A DNA stretch of 64,000 bases, taken from positions 1 to 64,000 of the forward strand of contig JAIOOR010000024.1 of assembly GCA_021414365.1 (NCBI GenBank), read 5' to 3'. The DNA is from Nitrosarchaeum sp. (GTDB lineage Archaea; Thermoproteota; Nitrososphaeria; Nitrososphaerales; Nitrosopumilaceae). Within the stretch, counting starts at the first letter, position 1, and each line of letters opens with the position of its first letter. Of this stretch, positions 1 to 9,050 are shown piece after piece. The notes beneath the pieces were generated by a model, which saw only the letters and a list, made by a program, of their open reading frames with translations, had not been told where the DNA came from and ran no database searches. Made by a program: the position numbers and the translations under genes.

Positions 1-1328
1 ACTTCTGTTCCATCATACATTGTAGTTTGATATCCTGATTTTCCAAATGAGCCAACTGTGGTAAATACGGATGCTTGAACTACAATAGATTCCAAAATAT
101 TTTGACCTGCAATGGTTCCAGGTAAAATTTTCACCAAAAATTGTTCAGTTGAGTTTGGAGGGATAGTTATAGGATTTACAAAATCTTGCCACATGATGAC
201 GTTTTCAGAAGGACAAGTCCAGTGATTTGCACCTGTAGGAAAGATGTTATCGGCAACACAGTTAGCATCAAAAATTTTATCATTGTTATTAGCGCCTGGA
301 GCAAAAGCGGTAATCGAGAGTTTACTTACTTTCATAGGAGCATTTACAGGATTGGCTACATTTATGCCCCACAATGCTTTTGAGTTTGAGTCACCTTGGG
401 GAGATGGAATTGTGAGGAATAGTTTTGGTCTTGCAAGCAAATCTTCGTTAATTATGTTAGGATCAGATTGACCGTTTGTTCCATTGATATCAGTAGAACC
501 ATCTGTTGGTAATCGTAGTCTGCTTACATCAGAAACCGTGTTACTTATCACCACTGAAGAATCTTCATCAGTTCCACTTGCATAGCTAGAGAAACTAACA
601 TCATCATCACTATTGCCCGATATTGTATAATCCCATGAAAACATTACAGATGCACCAGGATTAAGATCAACTGAAGCAGGAGTTGATGAAGAGGATGCAA
701 GAACTGCCAAAGAAGGAATGACAATAGGAGGTTCAGGGGTAACATTATGAATGGTCGATAATCCAGTGTTTGTCACAACCATTGCAACAGTAACATTTTG
801 TCCAATTATTACATCTGGTGGATTAGCCATCATTTCAGATCTTAATCCACTAGAGGAGTTGGAACCAACAGTCATTTCAGTAATTTTCACAGTACCCAAT
901 GCAGAGATTACTTTGATATCATAAGTGTCAGGAGTCATGTGAAGAAGTTGGTTAGAAAGTACATTTGATTTGAATCTAGTTGGGACAAACGTATCATCAG
1001 GATGAATATCAAAAGGCGTTACAGGTTGAGTTGCAAGAGTTTTGTTAATTATCCAAACACGTAATATTTCAACTGGGTTTTGGCCATTATTGTCAACTAA
1101 GACATTTAAAATATTATTTGAATCAGTAAAAGCTGTTATTCCAAATTGCTCTTGTTGTTTTTTGAGTTCTAAATCAGATACAACTCTTTGAGTGTTCACA
1201 ATGTCTGTTTGAGAATCCAAAGCTAAACTCATTGAAGAAAAGCCAGCAATCATTAAGATTGTAAAAATCAACGCACCAACAATAGACGATATTCCACGCC
1301 TAGAAGAGGATTTATTTTTAAAAATCAT
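1..1328 (-). CDS. type IV pilin-like surface protein, partial (3' end outside window)
   Basis: The frame is open from an ATG to the window edge (at least 442 codons, no stop), so the C-terminus is missing. The N-terminus is a class III (type IV pilin) signal: basic residues KNKSSSRRG, then the hydrophobic stretch ISSIVGALIFTILMIAGF, with expected prepilin-peptidase cleavage after Gly12. The rest is a long Ser/Thr/Asn-rich extracellular region with beta-sandwich character and no cysteine cluster. The start overlaps the stop of the next pilin gene by 4 nt (ATGA), so the two are probably translationally coupled. It is the last visible gene of a four-gene minus-strand operon. Being much larger than the two minor pilins, it could be an adhesin-type pilin; that role is inferred. 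Confidence 0.8.
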   Translation of the reverse strand, partial: MIFKNKSSSRRGISSIVGALIFTILMIAGFSSMSLALDSQTDIVNTQRVVSDLELKKQQEQFGITAFTDSNNILNVLVDNNGQNPVEILRVWIINKTLATQPVTPFDIHPDDTFVPTRFKSNVLSNQLLHMTPDTYDIKVISALGTVKITEMTVGSNSSSGLRSEMMANPPDVIIGQNVTVAMVVTNTGLSTIHNVTPEPPIVIPSLAVLASSSSTPASVDLNPGASVMFSWDYTISGNSDDDVSFSSYASGTDEDSSVVISNTVSDVSRLRLPTDGSTDINGTNGQSDPNIINEDLLARPKLFLTIPSPQGDSNSKALWGINVANPVNAPMKVSKLSITAFAPGANNNDKIFDANCVADNIFPTGANHWTCPSENVIMWQDFVNPITIPPNSTEQFLVKILPGTIAGQNILESIVVQASVFTTVGSFGKSGYQTTMYDGTE

Positions 1329-2029
1329 TGTGCACTGCCGCTCTCAATTAAAAATTCCACTGGATTTATAGTTCCAATATTTAACATGACCTGAATGCCT
1401 TTATTTAATAAAATATCTTGATCATCAGGACCAAGTTTAATCAAAAGATTAACAGTATCACCGTTAGTGATTTCATTATCAGAAGACTGAATTATAGAAT
1501 ATTCCGGTATTATTGAAAACTTTCCATCGTGCGGATAGTTACCACCAGAAGACAAATCTTGGAGAGTATTCAAAGCAATACCAGATGTTTGAGAATCCCA
1601 TGTGTGTACAATCTTGTTTAGTTTAATATTATCTAAAAAGATAGAATGTATTCCATTATTTTTAATTTTGATCATAACAAATTCAGAACCTCCGTTTAAA
1701 GGAAGTTTATCTGAGAGTCCAACACCAGTGCAAGAAACACTACATAGTTGTTGGTCTCCAAATTTATTATCAAGATTTGTTACTTTAAGTAATGTGGAAG
1801 CGTCTCTTGTATCATATGCTATTAACTGAACGGATTTAGTTTCTGTGTTTAGCGATGACGCAGTAGATAAATTCCCAGAAATAAAGGAGTCATTTACAAA
1901 ATATGTCAAAGTACTTGCGCCAGCTACAGTTATTGCCATTAGCAACATAGTTGAAATTATATCTGTAATTCCTCTTTTCTTAGAAAGACAGTTTTTTTTC
2001 AATTGTAAATGATTAGGATTGGTTTTCAT
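1325..2029 (-). CDS. type IV pilin-like protein
   Basis: 234 aa. Residues 11-20 are basic (KKNCLSKKRG) and are followed by a 20-residue hydrophobic helix, ITDIISTMLLMAITVAGAST. This is a class III signal peptide with likely cleavage after Gly20. The mature part is predicted beta-rich, with one close cysteine pair (CSVSC, about residues 97-101) that could form a disulfide. It overlaps the larger pilin gene by 4 nt and lies 6 nt after the smaller one, so all belong to one operon. The fold and secretion route follow from the signal; the exact role (major or minor pilin, adhesin) cannot be read from sequence. Confidence 0.8.
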   Translation of the reverse strand: MKTNPNHLQLKKNCLSKKRGITDIISTMLLMAITVAGASTLTYFVNDSFISGNLSTASSLNTETKSVQLIAYDTRDASTLLKVTNLDNKFGDQQLCSVSCTGVGLSDKLPLNGGSEFVMIKIKNNGIHSIFLDNIKLNKIVHTWDSQTSGIALNTLQDLSSGGNYPHDGKFSIIPEYSIIQSSDNEITNGDTVNLLIKLGPDDQDILLNKGIQVMLNIGTINPVEFLIESGSAQ

Positions 2030-2035
2030 TTTGAA

Positions 2036-2545
2036 TCAAGTATTAAATGGAGCAGCGACAGTTGTGAAAAAATTGCCCTTAGATGTGGTTATAGAGATTT
2101 TATATTTTGAATCAAGGTATTGTGGTTCATTCCAAGTATGTGAACCAATATTTGCATTCAGAATTATAGGATCACTTGATTCTTTTATCTGAATAGTAGA
2201 ATTTATGCTTCCATTCCAATCAACTAAGATTTCTTGAGTATCGATTTGAACAACAGTTATGCTCTCAATTGTAGATTCAGTTGTTCCGATATTTGTAAGA
2301 TATAGAATAATTTGATCAGTTCCAGGCTCAAATCTTACATGCTCAAATATTAGATTTTCACGATATACCTCATTTTTTGTTTTGTCATGAAAAGACAGAT
2401 CATATGAGAAAGCATTGATTTGATTCATACCATTAAACAAAACTACAGAACCGATAGATGTAACAACGCCTAAAATCACAACACTGCCCATAACTTGACT
2501 TATCGCACGTCTTTTTTTTAAAGAATCAAATGGGGTACATTTCAT
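2036..2545 (-). CDS. type IV pilin-like protein (small)
   Basis: 169 aa. The N-terminus reads SLKKRRA then ISQVMGSVVILGVVTSIGSV, a class III signal with probable prepilin-peptidase cleavage after Ala14. The rest resembles the short beta-rich domain of archaeal pilins or archaellins. Its ATG overlaps the stop of the TackOD1 gene by 4 nt (ATGA) and the next pilin follows after 6 nt. Context (pilin operon divergent from a pilus ATPase and two TadC-type proteins) supports a structural pilus subunit. No prepilin peptidase is present in this window. Confidence 0.8.
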   Translation of the reverse strand: MKCTPFDSLKKRRAISQVMGSVVILGVVTSIGSVVLFNGMNQINAFSYDLSFHDKTKNEVYRENLIFEHVRFEPGTDQIILYLTNIGTTESTIESITVVQIDTQEILVDWNGSINSTIQIKESSDPIILNANIGSHTWNEPQYLDSKYKISITTSKGNFFTTVAAPFNT

Positions 2546-3681
2546 TTATGACCACCATTATGGGCATACCATGCAGAAACAAACTCTTCTACACGTGAAA
2601 TTATTTTTGAAAAATTAGGATCAGAAATTAAATTAATTTTATAATGTTTCGCAAGATTTTCCACATCTTCTTTGACATCAGATACTGTTACAAGCAATGT
2701 GCTTTTAGGATCAATATCTAACTTTGGGATTAAAATAGAATTCATATCTGATTCAGAAATTCCTGTAGATTGATTTTTGATAAAAATCAAAATAGAATCG
2801 TTATTGTATTTGTTTTTGCCAAAGATCGGAATTTCATGAACATTGCCGCTTTTTCCTTGTACAAGAAAATTAAGTTCTGCCGTAAAATTAAAACCATGTA
2901 ATAACTTGACTAACTCATCTCTTATTTGAGTAGAATCTGAAATATTTGACATGTCAGAATTTCTTAATTTATAACAAAACGTAGTTACAAATTTTCCTGA
3001 ATTTGTATCAAAATCATGATCATGTTTTCTACAATGAAGTTTTATTACAGCATTATCAAATTTTTCAGAACAATCTGCACATTGATACCACATTGCAGGA
3101 ACTCTAATTTCTTTGTCAAAATTTTTAATTTCTTTTTTACATGAAGGGCAAACAGATGGAGTAGAATTTGTGAAATCAAAATTTGTACTTTCAGCGATAT
3201 ATCCACATTTTTTATGTTCAAACAGATTTAATTTATCAACATTCATTGAATGGCATTTTGGGCAATACAATCTCATGCTGGATGAAAATACATCAGAATG
3301 AACTGGACAAACAATTAATTTCTCATAAATGTTCTTTGCCAAAATACCATCAGATACTAAACCATCCAAATAGGATACATTATCAGTTGGTTCTTCTATA
3401 TGCGATAAAATAGGATAAAAAATTCGGCCGTTAGTATAATCAATAAATGGCTTGATAGTATTATCTTCAAGTTTTTGTACTTGCTGAATCAAATTTACTG
3501 ATTTACTAGTAGAAGGAATGATTGAATCAGGCTCAGAATTTATCTTTTGAATTAATTTGGGGGAATTTTTTTTCGAGTCTGGCTCATTTTCCAAAACATG
3601 GATCATGTTCACCACATTAGGAATTGTCCCAGATTTTGATTTCAATTTTGAGAAAACATTTGATTTTCGACCAAACATCAA
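2542..3681 (-). CDS. TackOD1-type zinc protein with C-terminal nuclease-like fold
   Basis: 379 aa, first gene of the pilin operon. Residues 1-75 are low-complexity and polar. Residues about 105-225 hold paired metal ligands (Cys125/His128, Cys140/Cys143, His156/Cys159, Cys178/Cys181, Cys201/Cys204, Cys217/His220), the pattern of TackOD1, an output domain described from thaumarchaeal signalling proteins. The last ~110 residues contain GKSGNVHEIPIF and ILIFIKN, then alternating strands and helices, which recalls a restriction-endonuclease-like (Mrr) fold with a poor active site. No membrane segment is seen. It may be a cytosolic regulator or assembly factor for the pili. The domain names are from memory of motif spacing; the role is inferred. 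Confidence 0.65.
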   Translation of the reverse strand: MMFGRKSNVFSKLKSKSGTIPNVVNMIHVLENEPDSKKNSPKLIQKINSEPDSIIPSTSKSVNLIQQVQKLEDNTIKPFIDYTNGRIFYPILSHIEEPTDNVSYLDGLVSDGILAKNIYEKLIVCPVHSDVFSSSMRLYCPKCHSMNVDKLNLFEHKKCGYIAESTNFDFTNSTPSVCPSCKKEIKNFDKEIRVPAMWYQCADCSEKFDNAVIKLHCRKHDHDFDTNSGKFVTTFCYKLRNSDMSNISDSTQIRDELVKLLHGFNFTAELNFLVQGKSGNVHEIPIFGKNKYNNDSILIFIKNQSTGISESDMNSILIPKLDIDPKSTLLVTVSDVKEDVENLAKHYKINLISDPNFSKIISRVEEFVSAWYAHNGGHK

Positions 3682-3764
3682 GCATCAACCTCAAAAAATA
3701 AAACAGTAAATGTCATGTTTAGCATAAAGAGTCAAAACCAAAGTAAAAGCAAAATGTTGTTCAA

Positions 3765-5426
3765 ATGAACGAACAAGCGTTAAAACATAAAGTGTGCATA
3801 AAATACCTAAAAATGAGGCTGAACATATTTAAAGATAAGATCACAGTACTAAAAACAATTCACATAGACAAAAATATTTTAAAAACAAATAAAGATGTAC
3901 CAGATACAATATCAAAATTTAACGAAGAGAATGAAAATAGAATTCCACAATTTATGACATTATCAAAACTTGATTGGGATAACAATGAGATTCATGCAGG
4001 AATAATAAAAGATCAAACAGCCAAAGGAGGATTAAGATATCAAGTGATAGAACCAATATTGTCAGAAAGAGATCAGAAAGCTTTTGAAATTATTAAAAAG
4101 TTGTTAATGACTGAACTTTCAGTATCACTAGGTGAAATTAAATCTAAAAAAGACGCTGAAAAGAGATTAAAAACAAAAATATCTTCAATGATTAAAAAAT
4201 ACAGATTAAAAATTTCTCTAAAAAATATTGAAAAAATAAATTATTTTGCGGTAAGGGATTTCATTTATCTTGGAAAAATTGAACCATTAATGAGAGATCA
4301 TATGATTGAGGAAATTAGTTGTGATGGAACAAACATTCCAATTTATGTTTGGCATAGAGAACATGAATCAATTCCAACAAACATTATTTATGAAAAAGAA
4401 TCAGAACTGAATAATTTTGCAAGAAAAATGGCATACATGTGTGGAAAACATGTATCAATTGCAGATCCAATCATCGATGCATCGCTGCCTGATGGAAGTA
4501 GAATAAATCTAACACTAGGTCATGAAATAACGAAAAGAGGTAGTACGTTTACAATAAGACGTTTCAGGGCAGATCCGATTACCGTAATAGATCTAATCAA
4601 ATTCGGAACAATGTCAATAAATATAGCGGCGTACATGTGGTATCTTGCTGAAAAACGAGCTACAATGTTAATTGCTGGCGGTACAGCAAGTGGAAAAACT
4701 ACAGCTCTTAATGCATTGGCGACATTCATCAGACCTGGACAAAAAGTAGTCAGTATAGAGGATACACAGGAGCTAAATTTACCTCATGAAAATTGGATTC
4801 CAGCTGTTTCAAGACAGAGTTTCACAGATAAACAAATTGGAGAAATTAATCAGTTTGATCTGTTAAGAGCAGCTCTTAGACAAAGACCAGACATAATAAT
4901 TGTTGGTGAAACAAGAGGTAGAGAAGCATATACATTATTTCAAGCAATGGCTACTGGTCATGGAGGATATTCTTCAATACACGCAGATTCCGTAGAAGCA
5001 ACTCTAACTAGATTGACATCATCACCAATGGATGTTCCAAAAACTTTGATTTCAAATAGTCTTGATCTAATTACTTTGCAATTAAAAATTAGAATAGGAG
5101 AGAAATCAGCTAGAAGAATTATTCAGGTCTCAGAGATTAATGGAATTGATCAGAAAACAGGAGAAATAAAAACACATGAGATATTCAAATGGAATCCAAG
5201 AGAAGACAAACATGAATACATAGGAAATAGTGTTGTGTTTAATAAAATTAAAGAACGTGACGGTGATACAGATGATAAAATAAATTATGAATTAACAAAA
5301 CGACGAGTTGCATTAGAATGGATGGTAAGAAATGACATTCGTGATCACAAAGAAGTTTCCAATAACATAATGGAGTATTACTCAGATCCTGAAAGATACT
5401 ATGAGAGAAAAAGGATAGAAATGTAA
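3765..5426 (+). CDS. type IV pilus assembly / secretion ATPase (VirB11/TadA/ArlI family)
   Basis: 553 aa. The ATPase core has Walker A AGGTASGKTT at about residues 303-312, the Asp box region around IEDTQEL, Walker B DIIIVGETRG at about 375-384 and the His box region MATGHGGYSSIHADS. An N-terminal domain precedes the core, as in archaeal GspE/ArlI-type hexameric motors. It would power pilin extrusion at the inner face of the membrane. Two TadC-like membrane proteins follow at 1 nt and 5 nt, forming an operon divergent from the pilins. Another in-frame ATG at 3813 is a plausible alternative start. The C-terminal ~60 residues are charged and look specific to this lineage. Confidence 0.92.
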   Translation: MNEQALKHKVCIKYLKMRLNIFKDKITVLKTIHIDKNILKTNKDVPDTISKFNEENENRIPQFMTLSKLDWDNNEIHAGIIKDQTAKGGLRYQVIEPILSERDQKAFEIIKKLLMTELSVSLGEIKSKKDAEKRLKTKISSMIKKYRLKISLKNIEKINYFAVRDFIYLGKIEPLMRDHMIEEISCDGTNIPIYVWHREHESIPTNIIYEKESELNNFARKMAYMCGKHVSIADPIIDASLPDGSRINLTLGHEITKRGSTFTIRRFRADPITVIDLIKFGTMSINIAAYMWYLAEKRATMLIAGGTASGKTTALNALATFIRPGQKVVSIEDTQELNLPHENWIPAVSRQSFTDKQIGEINQFDLLRAALRQRPDIIIVGETRGREAYTLFQAMATGHGGYSSIHADSVEATLTRLTSSPMDVPKTLISNSLDLITLQLKIRIGEKSARRIIQVSEINGIDQKTGEIKTHEIFKWNPREDKHEYIGNSVVFNKIKERDGDTDDKINYELTKRRVALEWMVRNDIRDHKEVSNNIMEYYSDPERYYERKRIEM

Positions 5427-5427
5427 A

Positions 5428-6342
5428 ATGAAAACAATGCTAACAAAACAAAAACAAGAAGAATCAGTAGGAATTATTCATGTATATAGTTACAAATTAC
5501 TAAATGAGCACATAAAATTTCTTTATCCAAAATTAAGACCATTAGAAAAATCAATAAAACATGCAATGATGCCAATTCCTTTTGAAGTATATGTTTCAAG
5601 CATGGTTTTTTTCAGCATAATTGCAGGAATTTGTGGAGGCATAATGGGTATAATTGCCTCCCATTTTGTCAATATTCAGCCTGTAATAATTGGTTATTTA
5701 CTGCCACCTATTGCAGGAATGTCTTTGATGCTAATGACGTTTGGAATTCTTCAAGTAATTCCAATTGTTAGAGTGAAAAACAGATCAACTAAGCTTTTAG
5801 AAGAAATTCCTCACTTTATTGGATACATGTCAACATTAGCTACAAGTGGTTTATCTTTAGAAGAAATTTTCAAAGCAATAGCTAAAGAAGAAACGGATGA
5901 AGACATTGTAAAAGATGCACGATTCATCACAAGAAATATTGAGATTCTCGGAATGGATTTGATCACTGCAGTAAAAGATTTGATTAACAGAACGCCGCCA
6001 GGACCATACTCAGAATTACTAGAAGGTGCAATCATTACATCACAGTCAGGTGGAGATTTAAAAGAATACTTTAATGCAACAGCTAAAGTTCAACTTGAAG
6101 AAAAAAAAATGCTAATGCAAAAAACCACAGAATCATTGGGATCAGTTGCAGAAATATACACGATTCTTTTGATAGTTTTCCCATTACTTGCAGTAATCAT
6201 GTTATCAATTATGGGTATAATGAGTCCAAGTTTAGGAGGTTTTGATTTGTTAACATTGATGAACATTCTAACATTTGCAGTAATCCCACTTAGTGGAGTG
6301 TTGATGTTAGTTATGATGGATACTATGGTTCCAAAGAGGTAA
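5428..6342 (+). CDS. type II/IV secretion membrane platform protein (TadB/TadC, T2SSF-like)
   Basis: 304 aa. There are two hydrophobic helices at about residues 50-110, a cytoplasmic helical domain with the T2SSF-type pattern LLEEIPHFIGYMSTLATSGL, and two more helices near the C-terminus (TILLIVFPLLAVIMLSIMGI and the last ~35 residues). This is a single T2SSF unit, as in Tad systems, not the fused double-domain ArlJ. It would form the membrane platform on which the ATPase acts. It starts 1 nt after the ATPase stop and is followed 5 nt later by a second protein of the same length, suggesting a heteromeric platform. Confidence 0.88.
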   Translation: MKTMLTKQKQEESVGIIHVYSYKLLNEHIKFLYPKLRPLEKSIKHAMMPIPFEVYVSSMVFFSIIAGICGGIMGIIASHFVNIQPVIIGYLLPPIAGMSLMLMTFGILQVIPIVRVKNRSTKLLEEIPHFIGYMSTLATSGLSLEEIFKAIAKEETDEDIVKDARFITRNIEILGMDLITAVKDLINRTPPGPYSELLEGAIITSQSGGDLKEYFNATAKVQLEEKKMLMQKTTESLGSVAEIYTILLIVFPLLAVIMLSIMGIMSPSLGGFDLLTLMNILTFAVIPLSGVLMLVMMDTMVPKR

Positions 6343-6347
6343 AGAAG

Positions 6348-7262
6348 ATGCAAAAAGCGAGCAGACAGAAAAAGGAGATATTATCAACAGAGATAATGCC
6401 AAAAAAATCAATTTGGAAAAAAGAAATTACAAAAACAATCATGTTTTCAATTATTGCATCAATTAGTGTAATTCTAATTAGTTTAAAATTCTCTGACTTG
6501 TTAGGAACAACTACAGTAAGAGACGTTGGAATAATTTTTGGAATCATGGTAGGCATCATACCATTAACAATTCATCAATTAAGAGAAGTTCAAAGAAGAG
6601 ATAACATTGATAGAAACATGCCAGTATTTTTATTGGCATTATTGAGTTCAGTGCAAAGTGGTTCAAATCTTATCAAAGCAATAGAACAAGCCGCAGAAAG
6701 AAATCTTGGCGCATTAACTCCAGAATTAAAAAATCTAAAGGCAAATATCAGTTGGGGCACTCCTATTGAGGACGCATTTGAAAATTTTGCAAAGAGAACA
6801 GGCACAAGAGTTTCACGGCGTGTCACAGTGTTGTTAGAAATGGCTATGAAAATAGGAGGAGATGTCAGTGAAAATCTAGAGATGATTCAAAAACATGTTT
6901 CAGAGATGCAAAATATTGAGAAAAGCAGAAAGTCAGCTTTGCAGCCATACACTTACACAATTTACATTTCATTTGCAGTATTTTTGGCAGTTGCAGTATT
7001 ACTAACTACTAGTTTCTTTACAGAAATTGAAAAAGTTCAAGTGGGGTTATTGGCAGCAGGAAGCGGTAAAAACGGATTATTTGGATCACTTGCAGACATG
7101 GATGTATCAAAATTAGAATCATCATTATTTAACATGGCAATAATTGAGGCAGTCTTTGGAGGAGTTGCGGCTGGAAAAATCGGTTCCGGATCATATGTTG
7201 CAGGAACAAAACATGTTGTTGTGATGATCATTATGGCAGTAATTGCATTTAACGTGTCATAG
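6348..7262 (+). CDS. type II/IV secretion membrane platform protein (second TadC-like subunit)
   Basis: 304 aa. Membrane helices lie at about residues 27-70, then comes a T2SSF cytoplasmic domain (NMPVFLLALLSSVQSGSNLI, and EMAMKIGGDVSENLEMIQ), and two or three helices toward the C-terminus. It is only distantly similar to the preceding 304 aa protein, so the pair looks like TadB plus TadC. It ends 56 nt before the tiny ORF that leads into the TrmB gene. The family call is firm; which half of the platform it forms is not decided by sequence. Confidence 0.87.
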   Translation: MQKASRQKKEILSTEIMPKKSIWKKEITKTIMFSIIASISVILISLKFSDLLGTTTVRDVGIIFGIMVGIIPLTIHQLREVQRRDNIDRNMPVFLLALLSSVQSGSNLIKAIEQAAERNLGALTPELKNLKANISWGTPIEDAFENFAKRTGTRVSRRVTVLLEMAMKIGGDVSENLEMIQKHVSEMQNIEKSRKSALQPYTYTIYISFAVFLAVAVLLTTSFFTEIEKVQVGLLAAGSGKNGLFGSLADMDVSKLESSLFNMAIIEAVFGGVAAGKIGSGSYVAGTKHVVVMIIMAVIAFNVS

Positions 7263-7318
7263 ACATTCAAACATTGTTTGCATCGATTACAAAGTTTTAC
7301 AAATACAATTGAGGTAGG

Positions 7319-7450
7319 ATGGAAAAATTAAACAAAGATTCAAGTATGAATATGATAACATATGACAAACTAGTAAATTATGCGCAAATATTAAATGCAA
7401 TAAAACAAAATTTTTTCATTGAAGTCATTTCAGGGGTCAAAATAAAATGA
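7319..7450 (+). CDS. 43 aa small ORF translationally coupled to the TrmB gene
   Basis: Unrecognised. The ORF starts with ATG directly after a GAGGT Shine-Dalgarno-like element (7311-7315), encodes 43 residues beginning MEKLNKDSSMNMITYDKLVN, and its TGA overlaps the ATG of the TrmB regulator (ATGA). The good ribosome site plus coupling suggests a real leader peptide or small protein that sets translation of the regulator. The product is mixed polar and hydrophobic without cysteines or a clear membrane helix. Chance ORFs of this size are common, so confidence is moderate. Confidence 0.45.
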   Translation: MEKLNKDSSMNMITYDKLVNYAQILNAIKQNFFIEVISGVKIK

Positions 7451-8292
7451 TGTCATATCAAGATCAAATGAGAGGAATAGCATTAGATTTAGAAGAGATA
7501 TTGAATCTTGACGAATTGGAAGCCAAGGTCTATCTTAATTTGTTAAGAGTAGGGCCAATTACGGCAAGTGCACTTGCAAAAGAACTTGAAATAGATAGAG
7601 CACGAATGTATAGAACAGTAGACAGACTAGTAAGTAGAAATATTATTTCAATAACACTTTCTAGCCCCAAATTATGTATCGCCGTAGAACCACAGGATGC
7701 AATAAAAATTGCACTGAGAAAAAAAGAAGATGAGGTAAATAGAATAAAAAAAGATGGAGATGCAATAATTGAAAAAATTAACAATGAGATCACTACAAAG
7801 CAAGACAGAAACGCCCCAACATTCAGAGTAGTTCAAGGTAGAGGAAATATTTATGCAGACATTGCCCAATTAATTGAGAACTCAGTTGGAATTGTATACA
7901 TATCCACTACGCTTGAAGACATATCCAGAATGTATCATAGTGCAATACCGGAAAAGATAACAATCTCTGAAAAAAAAGGAGGTAAAGTAAGGCTTCTAGT
8001 GGAGATAGATGATCCTAAACTGATTTCATTTGTAAAGAGATTCAATGCGTCTGAAACAAAGATTTGCAAACTTCCATCAAAAGGAAGAATAGTAGTGCAA
8101 AAAGACAAACAAATGATAATGTCAGATTTAACAGCATCAAGTAAAGCATCTCCAAACTCAGAATCAGATTTTTCGTTGTGTACAAATTCATCAGAAATGG
8201 TAAGCAACATACACAGTCTTTGCAGTTTGTTATGGGAGACAGCTCAGCCACTAATGACTTTAGATGTAAAAAACTACATAGAAAAAAATTAA
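7447..8292 (+). CDS. TrmB-family transcriptional regulator
   Basis: 281 aa. The N-terminal winged helix-turn-helix covers about residues 15-70 (LRVGPITASALAKELEIDRA, then RTVDRLVSRNI), typical of TrmB. A charged helix at 80-115 is followed by a C-terminal effector-type domain. It has no close ligand-binding motif I can name. It closes the pilus operon, so pilus genes are candidate targets. A paralogue of identical length lies at 14063-14908 with the same HTH layout. The start is the first of two adjacent ATG codons, overlapping the stop of the 43 aa ORF. Confidence 0.88.
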   Translation: MMSYQDQMRGIALDLEEILNLDELEAKVYLNLLRVGPITASALAKELEIDRARMYRTVDRLVSRNIISITLSSPKLCIAVEPQDAIKIALRKKEDEVNRIKKDGDAIIEKINNEITTKQDRNAPTFRVVQGRGNIYADIAQLIENSVGIVYISTTLEDISRMYHSAIPEKITISEKKGGKVRLLVEIDDPKLISFVKRFNASETKICKLPSKGRIVVQKDKQMIMSDLTASSKASPNSESDFSLCTNSSEMVSNIHSLCSLLWETAQPLMTLDVKNYIEKN

Positions 8293-8298
8293 AACAAA

Positions 8299-8700
8299 TT
8301 AAACCAAAGATTCATCGCTTACTTCAATTGGTTTTCTTCCCATAAAACCTGAATCTTTCTCATGCCAGAATTTGATTTCAGTTTCACCATACTTCCAGCA
8401 AAGCCAGACTTCTTCATCGAATCTTTTGGATGGAAAATCAAGTAATCCCTGATCAATACTTTTCACCACAACACCTGTGTTTTCAAGAATTTCTACTGAT
8501 TCGTAAAACTTGGTTATTGCAGAATTAAGTTTTTGTTTTAATAAGACATATGATTCAAAAGAATTCGTTGTTTCAAGATTCATTTGGAGTTCTTGTTCAA
8601 TTTTTGAAACTTCGTTCTTTTTTGCCAAAGCAAATTCAAATTTTTTAATTATATCTGGTAATGCTTGATTTGCATCTTTTGTGGTAAAATATGAAAACAT
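8299..8700 (-). CDS. DUF2203 family protein
   Basis: 133 aa, matching the usual DUF2203 length. It begins with the family-like FSYFTTKDANQALPDIIKKF, has a central coiled helix region, and ends with the conserved block GLLDFPSKRFDEEVWLCWKY followed by FWHEKDSGFMGRKPI. The function of the family is not established. It is convergent with the TrmB gene (6 nt between stops) and divergent from the next pair of genes. Confidence 0.85.
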   Translation of the reverse strand: MFSYFTTKDANQALPDIIKKFEFALAKKNEVSKIEQELQMNLETTNSFESYVLLKQKLNSAITKFYESVEILENTGVVVKSIDQGLLDFPSKRFDEEVWLCWKYGETEIKFWHEKDSGFMGRKPIEVSDESLV

Positions 8701-8771
8701 ACTGCAATCATCGTGTCCCTGATTAAATATCTTAGGTGTAAATTTATTAACATTAATTCCAGTCTCAAATT

Positions 8772-9050
8772 ATGAACGAAAAGCAGATTGAAGAGATAAT
8801 CACTCAAACCATAAATGGTGCTGTTTTAACAATTCCAGCTTATCTACAAGACATAAAACAAAATCAAGAATCACTCAAAGTTGAAAATCCCCAAGAATTT
8901 GTTTATGGGATGATAATGGGAATGGCATTAGGAATGAGCGGAGCCATATTAAGCACACAGGAAGAAATGCCCACAACAGAAGACCAGATGAAAGTAAGAG
9001 ACATCATATACAGATACATTCCAGAAATCAGAGAACAGATCTTTAGTTGA
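8772..9050 (+). CDS. small conserved-looking protein of unknown function
   Basis: 92 aa, unrecognised. It is mainly helical, with acidic ends and a Gly/Met-rich central stretch (MIMGMALGMSGAIL, about residues 47-60) that could be a short membrane-associated or buried helix. Its TGA overlaps the TTG start of the flavin-type protein that follows, so the two are likely co-translated. This coupling is the main clue to function. Codon use resembles neighbouring genes. Confidence 0.7.
   Translation: MNEKQIEEIITQTINGAVLTIPAYLQDIKQNQESLKVENPQEFVYGMIMGMALGMSGAILSTQEEMPTTEDQMKVRDIIYRYIPEIREQIFS

Noticed and set aside
186-471. Two overlapping plus-strand frames at the left end
   Set aside because: They lie antisense to the open pilin-like frame that runs to the window edge and have no independent features.
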